Positions 16,947 through 23,107 of a stretch of DNA of 23,107 nt are shown here, piece after piece. Under the pieces are notes generated by a model. That model did not search any database and was not told the origin of the DNA. It was given only the letters and a program-made list of their open reading frames with translations. The DNA comes from Methanothermococcus okinawensis (GTDB lineage: Archaea; AGJL01; Methanococci; Methanococcales; Methanococcaceae), in contig DQVW01000110.1 of the NCBI GenBank assembly GCA_015661555.1, positions 1 through 23,107 of the forward strand, given 5' to 3'. Position numbers and translations under genes: made by a program. Positions within the stretch are counted from its first letter, which is position 1; each line of letters begins with the position of its first letter.

Positions 16947-18101
16947 TTAGTTTGTAATCAACTCCCTTATATCCCTTGGTGATAACCCCTCCATCTTTCC
17001 ATTTATAATTGCCCTTAACTTTCTTACCTCCATCTCCTTGGAGGTAATAAAGCCTATAACAGGCCCAACCCCAAAGGGCTGTCTCAGGGATAACTTTTTA
17101 CCAACCTCTACCAGGTAGTTATCCAGGACCTTCTCAAATACATAGGCACTTCTACATCTCTCATACTCCTCTAGACACTCTGAGATTATATTGCCATACT
17201 CTGTACCTTCCAGTGAACTTATTACCCCCTCTATAGAGTCCGCCTCTGCCAACTCCTTCAACTTCCATGGAGGTAACTCATACCCCACACCTAAGAGGTA
17301 GTTTGAAATAGTGTCAGAGGGTACACCCTCCCTCTTACATCTCAGAATGACTTTGAGATTCTCAATATCTATCATCCTTCCAACGAACTCTTTGAAGAGG
17401 TCCTCGTTAGTACCCTCGATACCTACAGCTCTCCAGAGGCTCTGATAGATGTACTTATCCAGGGCCAACTCTAGAGGTATTAGATTGCCGTATTCCTCGT
17501 AGAGGGAAAGTTGTTCAGAGAGTATCCTTCCATACTCGGTACCTTCCAACCCACTTACAACCTCTTCAACAGTCCTGGCCTCACAGAGCTCCCTTAACTT
17601 ACTCTCAGGTATTCTACCTAGGGGTATTAACATCTTAAAGGTACTCTCACTATCCAACCTGGCGTACTTAGCCCTTAGGATGGTCTTGATGTTTCTAACG
17701 TCGTACCTCTTTTCAAATAATTCCAGTACCTTCCTACATCTCTCTGGGGATATATCTGCCAGGGTTTTGTAGATATGGGCCAGGTGCATCTCAAGACTTC
17801 TCTCTACAGAGAAGATATCCTTGGAGTTTGTGGGGATAAACTGACTGTATACCGTATCTTCCAGGAGGCCTATAACCTCCACTAAACTTCCAGCCTCTAT
17901 AAGTTCATTTAACTTGTGGTCATCTAGGAGTTTAGCCTCCATACCTCTAATCCTAGCATTGACATATGCATAGGGAGTGACATCTATGAGATACTTAATC
18001 AGGTACACTATAACTGCCAGGAGTATCACTACCCCTGTAAGTATTAACAGTGTAACGAACATATCATAGGACATCCATGGAATAACCTCCTCCACTCCCA
18101 T
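16947..18101 (-). CDS. atpC: A-type ATP synthase subunit C (d-type connector) with an N-terminal membrane helix
   Basis: A 384-residue subunit C, the funnel that sits on the ring and receives the D/F stalk. Three internal repeats are visible: ELIEAG..LEDTVYSQFI (66-89), ELCEAR..LEGTEYGRIL (171-194) and ELAEAD..LEGTEYGNII (283-306), each followed by helical segments, as expected for the threefold fold of this family. Unlike the soluble bacterial subunit, it starts with a hydrophobic helix at about residues 14-36 before the conserved YAYVNARIRGMEAKL. ATG 18101 follows GGTGAT. A second possible start, ATG at residue 10, lies after an internal GGAGG and would remove MGVEEVIPW. Confidence 0.95.
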   Translation of the reverse strand: MGVEEVIPWMSYDMFVTLLILTGVVILLAVIVYLIKYLIDVTPYAYVNARIRGMEAKLLDDHKLNELIEAGSLVEVIGLLEDTVYSQFIPTNSKDIFSVERSLEMHLAHIYKTLADISPERCRKVLELFEKRYDVRNIKTILRAKYARLDSESTFKMLIPLGRIPESKLRELCEARTVEEVVSGLEGTEYGRILSEQLSLYEEYGNLIPLELALDKYIYQSLWRAVGIEGTNEDLFKEFVGRMIDIENLKVILRCKREGVPSDTISNYLLGVGYELPPWKLKELAEADSIEGVISSLEGTEYGNIISECLEEYERCRSAYVFEKVLDNYLVEVGKKLSLRQPFGVGPVIGFITSKEMEVRKLRAIINGKMEGLSPRDIRELITN

Positions 18102-18113
18102 TCCATCACCTTT

Positions 18114-18725
18114 TTAAAACAGTACCTGGGCAATTTTAGCCCTAATATTCTCTAGATTCCTCTCAAATATGGCCTCTAAACTGTTATCGCAGATCTTGGT
18201 ACCATCTATATCCCTTACAATGGCACCACCAACTATATCAACAGTAGTACCCCTTCTAACTATAACTGGTCTCTTAGTTAATCTCTCTATCTCCTTCTCT
18301 ATCTCCCAGAGGGTTTTAATATCCAGTATCTCGTAGTCCCTCTTGTTGAGATCTACAGCAACCTTCTCGCTACCAACTGCAATTGCCCCGTCAACGATTA
18401 ACCTTATAAGAAGGTCCCTGTAGTTCTCCCTTTCAGGTAGTTTCATCAACTCCTCCCTTAACTTCTTTATAGCCATCTCAATTAACTCCTCCTTTTTCTT
18501 GAGCATCTTCTTTCTAACTTCCAATTTAGCCTCTGCAATAATCCTGTTTTTTATCATTTCTGCCTCCTTCTCCCCTTTCTTAAGTATTTCACTCTTCCTT
18601 CTCTCAGCCTCCTTTTTCGCCTCCTCTAATATCTCCTCAGCCTCCATTTGAGCCTTCTTTATTATCTCCTCAGCCTCCTTGTTGGCGTCCTCCAGTATCT
18701 TAGAGACGATCTCCTCTACTCCCAT
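18114..18725 (-). CDS. atpE: A-type ATP synthase subunit E (peripheral stalk)
   Basis: A 203-residue subunit E. The first half (about 1-100) is a continuous Lys/Glu/Ala-rich coiled coil that pairs with subunit H to form the peripheral stalks. The C-terminal globular part (about 110-203), with VDLNKRDYEIL and the conserved GGAIVRDIDGTKICDNSLEA, binds the head. ATG 18725 follows TAGGTGA. The gene lies 39 bases after atpK and 12 bases before atpC. Its first five residues, MGVEE, are the same as those of AtpC. Confidence 0.96.
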   Translation of the reverse strand: MGVEEIVSKILEDANKEAEEIIKKAQMEAEEILEEAKKEAERRKSEILKKGEKEAEMIKNRIIAEAKLEVRKKMLKKKEELIEMAIKKLREELMKLPERENYRDLLIRLIVDGAIAVGSEKVAVDLNKRDYEILDIKTLWEIEKEIERLTKRPVIVRRGTTVDIVGGAIVRDIDGTKICDNSLEAIFERNLENIRAKIAQVLF

Positions 18726-18734
18726 TTTTTCACC

Positions 18735-18754
18735 TATAAAAATAAAAATAAGAA
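18735..18754 (-). terminator. T-rich tract after atpK, possible attenuator
   Basis: On the - strand the 39-base gap between atpK and atpE contains a T-rich stretch (TTCTTATTTTTATTTTTATA). Partial termination here would leave more mRNA for the upstream atpI-atpK part than for the rest, which suits the many ring copies needed per enzyme. The call rests on composition alone. Confidence 0.35.
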
Positions 18755-18764
18755 TTTTTAGGTT

Positions 18765-19436
18765 TTAGAACATTATTCCAAGCATTATCAGTATGGCTAT
18801 CAGTAGACCGAAGATAGCGAAGGTCTCTGGCATAACTGCCAAGACTAGACCCTTACCCATAGCATCTGGATCTCTGGCAGTTGCTCCAATGGCACCTGCA
18901 GCTGTAATACCCTGTCCAATACCTGAGAGACCTGCAAACCCTACAGCTAAACCTGCACCTAGGGCTGCTATTGTAGTTGCTCCAAGACTGTTTCCAAAGA
19001 CACCTACTAGGAGGAGTATAGCTACTAACAAACCGTAAATTGCCTGGGTTTCAGGAAGTACTGAGAAGACCATGGCCTTACCGAATATCTTCTCATCCTC
19101 TGCCACTGCACCTAAACCTGCCGAGGAAGCTATCCCCTGTCCAATTGCAGAGAGACCTGCTAAACCTGTTGCAACCCCTGCACCTACCATGGCCCACTCA
19201 GGGGCATTTTTAAATACAAAGAGTATGAGGATGGCAACGAGGAATCCGTATAGTCCCTGAGTTTGAGGCAGGGCCTGGAATACTATGGCTGTACCAAACT
19301 TTGAGGGATCCTCTGCAATTACCCCTGCACCACTTGCTCCGGCAATACCTGCTCCAACTCCTGAACCAAATCCTGCAATACCTACTGCTAAACCAGCTCC
19401 TATGGCTCCAAGTAGTAGTGGGTTGTCAAATACCAT
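18765..19436 (-). CDS. atpK: A-type ATP synthase subunit K, triplicated ring proteolipid (six helices, two carboxylates)
   Basis: A 223-residue membrane protein made of three repeated helical hairpins (about 1-76, 80-147, 152-223). Each has a Gly/Ala-rich first helix and a second helix around the ion site: LPQTQGLYG (56-64), LPETQAIYG (127-135) and MPETFAIFG (202-210). The ion-binding glutamate is present in hairpins two and three (Glu129, Glu204) but is Gln58 in the first. The described M. jannaschii proteolipid likewise has six helices and only two carboxyl groups. Helix-one glutamines (Gln100, Gln175, in IGQG) and the LPxTQ pattern resemble sodium ligands. The frame opens at GTG 19445, but AAGGTGAT is spaced for ATG 19436, giving MVFDNPLLLG. 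Confidence 0.96.
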   Translation of the reverse strand: MVFDNPLLLGAIGAGLAVGIAGFGSGVGAGIAGASGAGVIAEDPSKFGTAIVFQALPQTQGLYGFLVAILILFVFKNAPEWAMVGAGVATGLAGLSAIGQGIASSAGLGAVAEDEKIFGKAMVFSVLPETQAIYGLLVAILLLVGVFGNSLGATTIAALGAGLAVGFAGLSGIGQGITAAGAIGATARDPDAMGKGLVLAVMPETFAIFGLLIAILIMLGIMF

Positions 19437-19456
19437 TGTTATCACCTTCCTACTTT

Positions 19457-21520
19457 TTAATTAACTGTGGTGTACTCCCTTCTGGCCTTGAAAGGCTGGA
19501 ATTTCTTACCTCCACCCTCGTAGAACTGCCCAAAGAACTCCACGTAGTGCAACCTCAGGGAGTGTATAAAGGCACCGAGGCCGTTCATTACAAAGTTAAA
19601 GGTATGTCCTATCAGGAGTACTATTAGTGCCAGTAGTATCCCAATTACAGGGACACTGTCTCCAATTAACTTGGCCATTATATTTACAGCCATTGCAAGA
19701 CCTCCAGTGGCCAGACACAGGGCCAGAAGCCTTGCATAGGAGAGTACGTTACCTAGGAAGCCTGTAATATCCATGACCCCTAGCATGGCGTCTAGTATGC
19801 CTCCCTTCATATACCCCCTAACTATACAGAGTAACACCACAAGTACTACCGTAGCAAGTATGATATAGGGTATATTGGTGACAAGACCTAGAGCTAACCC
19901 TATTATTAGAAGGAGCCATATCCCCTGGTTTAAAAAGGCCTCCTTAAACCCCTTCTTCTCCAGGTTCTCCTTAAATCCTACAACAAGCCCTATGAAGAGA
20001 TGCAGTATCCCTACAAGTATAGAGAAGAGGAGTATTGCAATGGGACCGTTATCTACAGATATACTTCCAAGTTTTAAGAGGGGCCTAACTTCGTTGATGT
20101 AGAAGCTCTCACCTAGTGGATTTACCAGGGCAAAGGGGGTCTTGTATATGTCAAACCCTAAGAACTCTTTCAGGAAGTCTCCAAGATACCCTCCAGTTAC
20201 AATACCTGCAATAACTGTGGCAATACCAGCCAGTGTAAGTATATACCCTATATTTCGTGCTCCCTCACTTACCTTTCCAAGTTTCTTCCAGACAAAGAGA
20301 CCAATTAAGGTCAGTAACAATCCGTATACAGCATCTGTGAGCATAATACCGTAGAATATTAGGAAACCAGGGACTATCAGTAGGGTAGGATCTATCTCGT
20401 TGTACTTTGGAGGTGCAAACATCTCTGTTAACATCTCAAAGGGCTTTACAGGTTTTGGGTTGTCAAGCATTACAGGTATCTTCTCCTCAGGCTCATCTGG
20501 CTCCTTAACCTCCACAACTCCACAACCTTCAGAGGCCCTCTCTATGGTATTCTTGACCCTATCTACGTACTTCTCAGGTACCCAGCCCTCTAGCATATAG
20601 GTTCTCTCAGTTCTACCGTAGTAGGTGTAGGATTCTGCCCTCTCCTTCTCGATCTCCAGTAACTCGTGAAGTACTAGAAGTTTCCTGTACCACTTCTTGG
20701 CCAATTCCCTCAACTTACTTAAGATGTTCTCCCTCTCCTTCTCACACTCCCTTATCTCCCTCTCTATCCTCTCCAGGTTTTCCCCTGGGGTACCCTTTAA
20801 GTTGGAGATCTCTATCCTTTCAAATCCACTTCTCCTCAACTCCCCACCGACCTTATCTCTGTACTCCTTCAACGTCACAACTACAACAGGAACCTTTCTC
20901 TCGTTCTCAGTGGTGACAACAGGTTTTCCCTCTACAACCTCAGAGAGGTTATCTGTGATGGAGGATAATTTCTCCTTTAACTGAGCTATTTTATCCTCAG
21001 GTATTAGCCCCACTGCTACGTAGGTATAGGGTCCACTTTTAAGGTGCTCCAGGTCTACCTGGAAATCTTTGAGGTATTCCAGGTACCTTTTCAACTGTTG
21101 AAGGTTGTTGATTTTGTTTTCCAGGTGGTTTAGTCTATCTGCCAACTCCTTTACCTCTCCTTCAACCTCCTCCAAAAGAGATCTACCGTAGGATATTACC
21201 TCATCTGCAGAAGAGAAGTTAACTTTCTCTTTTGGTGGTAGAGTTGGATTTAGTAACTCCTTCAATCCTCCCTTCTCCTCACCTTTAACACTGTCAAAGA
21301 GATCTAAAAACCTGTTAGTTTTAATTAACAATGCTGAAACATCCCTTATATAAGGCGCCGGAGAGGAGGGGGAGAGTAAACCTGCCCACTCTGAATCCTC
21401 CAACTTAGAGGCTAGATCACAGAGTTCTATCAACCCCTCTTCGTGGAGTTCTCTTACAACCTTGTCCATCTTCTCATCTAAAACCACCGCCCTCAATTTC
21501 TTCATCCTTGCAGGCCTCAC
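19457..21520 (-). CDS. atpI: A-type ATP synthase subunit I (a-type membrane stator)
   Basis: A 687-residue subunit I. It has an N-terminal cytoplasmic half with long coiled coils (about 100-155 and 240-310) that anchors the peripheral stalks. The C-terminal membrane half (about 375-650) has seven to eight hydrophobic helices. The essential ion-channel arginine is Arg597 in LSYARLLALCLATGG; the second conserved arginine is Arg656 in FIHSLRLHYVEFFGQFYEGGG. The open frame extends to an ATG at 21559, inside atpH, but GGAAGGTGG (21526-21534) is correctly spaced for the GTG at 21520. This gives MRPARMKKLRAVVL, the standard family N-terminus. It starts 13 bases after the atpH stop and ends 20 bases before the atpK start. 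Confidence 0.96.
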   Translation of the reverse strand: MRPARMKKLRAVVLDEKMDKVVRELHEEGLIELCDLASKLEDSEWAGLLSPSSPAPYIRDVSALLIKTNRFLDLFDSVKGEEKGGLKELLNPTLPPKEKVNFSSADEVISYGRSLLEEVEGEVKELADRLNHLENKINNLQQLKRYLEYLKDFQVDLEHLKSGPYTYVAVGLIPEDKIAQLKEKLSSITDNLSEVVEGKPVVTTENERKVPVVVVTLKEYRDKVGGELRRSGFERIEISNLKGTPGENLERIEREIRECEKERENILSKLRELAKKWYRKLLVLHELLEIEKERAESYTYYGRTERTYMLEGWVPEKYVDRVKNTIERASEGCGVVEVKEPDEPEEKIPVMLDNPKPVKPFEMLTEMFAPPKYNEIDPTLLIVPGFLIFYGIMLTDAVYGLLLTLIGLFVWKKLGKVSEGARNIGYILTLAGIATVIAGIVTGGYLGDFLKEFLGFDIYKTPFALVNPLGESFYINEVRPLLKLGSISVDNGPIAILLFSILVGILHLFIGLVVGFKENLEKKGFKEAFLNQGIWLLLIIGLALGLVTNIPYIILATVVLVVLLCIVRGYMKGGILDAMLGVMDITGFLGNVLSYARLLALCLATGGLAMAVNIMAKLIGDSVPVIGILLALIVLLIGHTFNFVMNGLGAFIHSLRLHYVEFFGQFYEGGGKKFQPFKARREYTTVN

Positions 21521-21533
21521 TAAAACCACCTTC

Positions 21534-21851
21534 CTAAACTTTGAAGATATCCAGTACATCCTCCAACTTCAATGAACGTAGCTTTATCTTGGCAACTGCC
21601 TCCATCTGTTCTATCTCACTCTCTCCCATTGCTATAATGTCCTCGGCCTTCTTCCTAGCCATCTCTTCACTTTTTCGAATTAACTCCTCCACCATCTTAC
21701 GGGCCTCTTCCTCAGCCTCCTCTATAATTTTTTTACCCTTTTCCATGGCCTCTAGCTTTATCCTCTCAGCTTCCTTTTTCGCATTCTCCACTATCTCCAC
21801 AGCTTCCTTCTCTGCCTCTTTTATTCTCTTAACAGCTTCTACTGCCGTCAC
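21534..21851 (-). CDS. atpH: A-type ATP synthase subunit H (peripheral stalk)
   Basis: A 105-residue, almost entirely helical protein with Lys/Glu/Ala heptads (about residues 3-90), matching AtpH, the partner of subunit E in the right-handed coiled-coil peripheral stalk. It starts with GTG at 21849-21851 after a GGGGGTAAT site. It is the first gene of the atp operon and stops 13 bases before the GTG of atpI. It shares the 11-residue spacing and Ala pattern typical of E/H stalks; the sequence alone is low-complexity, so position supports the call. Confidence 0.93.
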   Translation of the reverse strand: MTAVEAVKRIKEAEKEAVEIVENAKKEAERIKLEAMEKGKKIIEEAEEEARKMVEELIRKSEEMARKKAEDIIAMGESEIEQMEAVAKIKLRSLKLEDVLDIFKV

Positions 21852-21865
21852 AGAATTACCCCCTT

Positions 21866-21889
21866 AACTTTTAGAAAACTTTTTAGAAA
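21866..21889. repeat. Tandem 12/13-base repeat in the atp operon leader
   Basis: Read on the + strand, the unit AACTTTTAGAAA (21866-21877) is followed directly by AACTTTTTAGAAA (21877-21889), sharing one base. It lies between the predicted TATA box and the atpH ribosome binding site, close to the expected transcription start. It could be a binding site for a regulator, or chance in AT-rich DNA. Confidence 0.5.
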
Positions 21890-21895
21890 TCCATC

Positions 21896-22429
21896 CTATA
21901 TATATAATTTTCTTTGATTTTTGCCAAATACCTCCAGGTAGGTGCTTATTACTGCAGGTATTATCCCTATGGCGGTGCAGGTCTCTAAGGAGATTCTCTT
22001 CTTAGTTATATCCAGGTGATACCTAGAGAAGTCAAATATCTCCTTTGGTAACCCCCGTCTCCCAAGGCCTATGAACAATCCACAGGGTTTTTTAAATAGT
22101 AGTTGTGCCACCTCCTCAGGAGTTATAGACTTTTTCTCATCAGGTTTCGATGTAGTGGCAATAGGTATTCCAAACTGAGGTTGATAACTGTCAACTATAC
22201 TGAACCTGTTACTCTCTATCAACCTCCTGAGATACTCTCCAGCGTCTCCGATAGTAGTTTCTATAGACATTATATCCTCCCTGGTACAGGGGAAGTCCAT
22301 AATTGCAAGGTTGCAGTTGAAGGCGTAGCATACAGGTGCCGCCCTGGCTATAGCCCTCTTATGAGCCTCGTGCCATCTTCTCTTATCGTAGGAGTTGTAG
22401 AGTATCAGTGTCATCCTCTTTATGGCCAT
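21896..22429 (-). CDS. DUF531 family protein with SPOUT-methyltransferase-like C-terminal pattern
   Basis: A 177-residue archaeal protein recognised as the uncharacterised DUF531 family. The N-terminal strand MTLILYNSYDKRRWHEAHKRA is followed by a segment CYAFNCNLAIMDFP. In the C-terminal part, GLFIGLGRRGLPKEI (about 116-130) and ISLETCTAIGIIPAVI (about 146-161) resemble the glycine-rich and hydrophobic loops that form the SAM-binding knot of SPOUT RNA methyltransferases. This is an inference from pattern only. ATG 22429 follows AAGAGGT. The gene precedes the atp operon by 44 bases and diverges from rpsB, a context that fits a translation-related role. Confidence 0.75.
   Translation of the reverse strand: MAIKRMTLILYNSYDKRRWHEAHKRAIARAAPVCYAFNCNLAIMDFPCTREDIMSIETTIGDAGEYLRRLIESNRFSIVDSYQPQFGIPIATTSKPDEKKSITPEEVAQLLFKKPCGLFIGLGRRGLPKEIFDFSRYHLDITKKRISLETCTAIGIIPAVISTYLEVFGKNQRKLYI
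21897..21917 (-). promoter_or_regulatory. BRE/TATA promoter of the ATP synthase operon
   Basis: On the - strand CAAAGAAAATTATATATATA combines a purine-rich BRE-like element with a strong TATA box. It overlaps the last codons and stop of the DUF531 gene. The start point would be about 25 bases downstream, near 21875-21880, giving a leader of roughly 25-30 bases before the GTG of atpH. It would let the atp genes be transcribed independently of DUF531. Confidence 0.65.
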
Positions 22430-22453
22430 AACTATACCTCTTTAGCCAGTTTA

Positions 22454-22470
22454 CCGAAAGATTTAAATAC
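22454..22470 (+). promoter_or_regulatory. BRE/TATA promoter of rpsB
   Basis: CCGAAAGATTTAAATAC closely parallels the histone promoter: BRE CCGAAA followed by a TATA box TTTAAATA (22462-22469). The start point would be near 22490-22495, giving a leader of about 75 bases before rpsB, long for this window. The central ATTTAAAT is palindromic, so the same box could serve DUF531 on the other strand only with an almost leaderless mRNA. Confidence 0.7.
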
Positions 22471-22493
22471 TTTAAACTTTTATCCAAAATAGT

Positions 22494-22555
22494 AAAACCA
22501 CTCTTTTATTAAAAATCTTTTTTAAAAGGGTTTTAAAATAAAAAACCACTCTTTT
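22494..22555. repeat. 14-base direct repeat in the rpsB leader with AT-rich inverted repeat between
   Basis: AAAACCACTCTTTT occurs at 22494-22507 and again at 22542-22555. The first copy is at the predicted transcription start and the second directly abuts the Shine-Dalgarno GGAGGGG (22556-22562). Between them lies a near-palindrome (TTTTTTAAAAGGGTTTTAAAA, 22519-22538 region). The placement suggests control of rpsB initiation or translation, not proven. Confidence 0.6.
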
Positions 22556-22568
22556 GGAGGGGTAAAGT

Positions 22569-23107
22569 ATGACAGAGGAAAATATGCTTGTAACACTAGA
22601 TACCTATTTAGCTGCAGGGGTACATATAGGTACCATGCAGAAAACAGAGGATATGAAGAAATTCATCTACAGGGTTAGATCAGATGGACTTTACGTACTG
22701 GATGTTAGAAAGACCGACGAGAGGATAAGACTGGCAAGTAAGTTCCTCTCAAGGTATGAACCTGAGGAGATCCTGGCTGTCTCAAGGAGGATATACTCCA
22801 TGGGTCCTTTGAAGAAGTTTGGAGAGGTAACAGGTATAACAACAGTTGCAGGTAGGTTTATACCAGGTACTTTAACTAACCCTGTAACCAAGAGCTTCAT
22901 GGAACCTGAGGTGCTGTTCCTCAGTGATCCAAGGGTAGATAGGCAGGCGCTGAAGGAGGCCATAGAGATAGGTATCCCTATTGTAGGTATGTGTGATACA
23001 GAACATCTAACGTCCTTTATCGACTTTGTCATCCCAACTAACAACAAGGGTAGAAAGGCAGTTGCCCTGATATACTACCTCATGGCAAGGGAGTACTTGA
23101 AAAACAG
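22569..23107 (+). CDS. rpsB: 30S ribosomal protein uS2, 3' truncated by the window edge
   Basis: The first 179 codons of archaeal uS2. The N-terminal LVTLDTYLAAGVHIGTMQKT, the segment GLYVLDVRKTDERIRLASKFL, AGRFIPGTLTNP and the PEVLFLSDPRVDRQALKEA region are all characteristic. The frame is open at the end (about 40 residues missing compared with usual archaeal length near 220). ATG 22569 follows GGAGGGG with six bases between. It is transcribed divergently from DUF531 and the atp operon. The missing part prevents judging what follows. Confidence 0.96.
   Translation, partial: MTEENMLVTLDTYLAAGVHIGTMQKTEDMKKFIYRVRSDGLYVLDVRKTDERIRLASKFLSRYEPEEILAVSRRIYSMGPLKKFGEVTGITTVAGRFIPGTLTNPVTKSFMEPEVLFLSDPRVDRQALKEAIEIGIPIVGMCDTEHLTSFIDFVIPTNNKGRKAVALIYYLMAREYLKN

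Noticed and set aside
18765..19436. Gene fusion or assembly duplication in atpK
   Set aside because: The three hairpins differ clearly in sequence and match the known triplicated proteolipid of Methanocaldococcus, so it is an ancient triplication rather than an artefact.
19301..19627. + strand frame with Leu/Gln-rich repeats opposite atpK
   Set aside because: The repetitiveness only mirrors the repeated Gly/Ala codons of the triplicated ring protein; no independent signal supports a gene.
21518..21559. Upstream extension of atpI to the ATG at 21559
   Set aside because: The 13 extra residues overlap atpH, lack a ribosome site and precede the standard family N-terminus MRPxxMKKLR, which has its own GTG and strong Shine-Dalgarno.
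22691..23047. - strand frame opposite rpsB
   Set aside because: It lies wholly within the conserved uS2 coding sequence and has no recognisable product.
1..23107. CRISPR arrays, insertion sequences, tRNA or rRNA genes
   Set aside because: No spaced direct repeats, transposase motifs, terminal inverted repeats or cloverleaf-like sequences were seen; the window is filled with core genes.

Overview
The window comes from a thermophilic or hyperthermophilic methanogenic archaeon, most likely of the Methanococcales (Methanocaldococcus/Methanotorris-like). Four things support this. There is a reverse gyrase, the hallmark enzyme of hyperthermophiles. There is an HMf-type archaeal histone. There is a nine-gene A-type ATP synthase operon whose membrane ring protein is triplicated, as known from Methanocaldococcus jannaschii. 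There are two genes for the iron-guanylylpyridinol (FeGP) cofactor of [Fe]-hydrogenase (hcgA and hcgB), found in hydrogenotrophic methanogens. Signals are archaeal: BRE/TATA promoters and strong GGTGAT or GGAGG Shine-Dalgarno sites. No mobile element, CRISPR array, tRNA or rRNA was seen, and the gene content is core chromosomal.

Layout. The left edge holds the 3' part of an HtpX-type membrane protease and a histone gene with a clear promoter, both on the + strand. From 913 to 22429 everything is on the - strand. Read in transcription direction, a DUF531 gene is followed by atpH-I-K-E-C-F-A-B-D and then thrB. After a 70-base spacer come hcgA-hcgB, a class I aminotransferase, a UPF0201 protein, a UspA-type stress protein, korA, a membrane-anchored hypothetical protein, truD, a PP-loop ATPase and reverse gyrase. 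From hcgA onward the genes overlap or are separated by at most 31 bases, so long polycistronic transcripts are likely. At the right edge rpsB (uS2) diverges on the + strand and runs off the window. No stretch above 300 bases lacks a gene; the longest gap (139 bases, 22430-22568) is the divergent DUF531/rpsB promoter region.

How the genes work together. The atp genes encode an essentially complete A1Ao ATP synthase: headpiece A3B3, central stalk D/F/C, peripheral stalks E/H, membrane stator I and ring K. Its ring protein has six predicted helices but only two ion-binding carboxylates, and ligands resembling a sodium site. The downstream genes mix amino-acid metabolism (thrB, aminotransferase), 2-oxoglutarate synthesis (korA), hydrogenase cofactor assembly (hcgAB), RNA modification (truD and perhaps the PP-loop and DUF531 proteins) and DNA topology (reverse gyrase, with a histone gene convergent to it).

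I found no clear candidate for a wholly new multi-gene system. The best leads are the operon context of hcgAB, the unassigned DUF531, PP-loop and membrane-anchored genes, repeated elements in the rpsB and atp leader regions, the shared MGVEE start of atpE and atpC, and the missing second zinc finger in reverse gyrase. Several starts were moved from the longest open frame to a nearby ATG, GTG or TTG because the ribosome binding site decides it.
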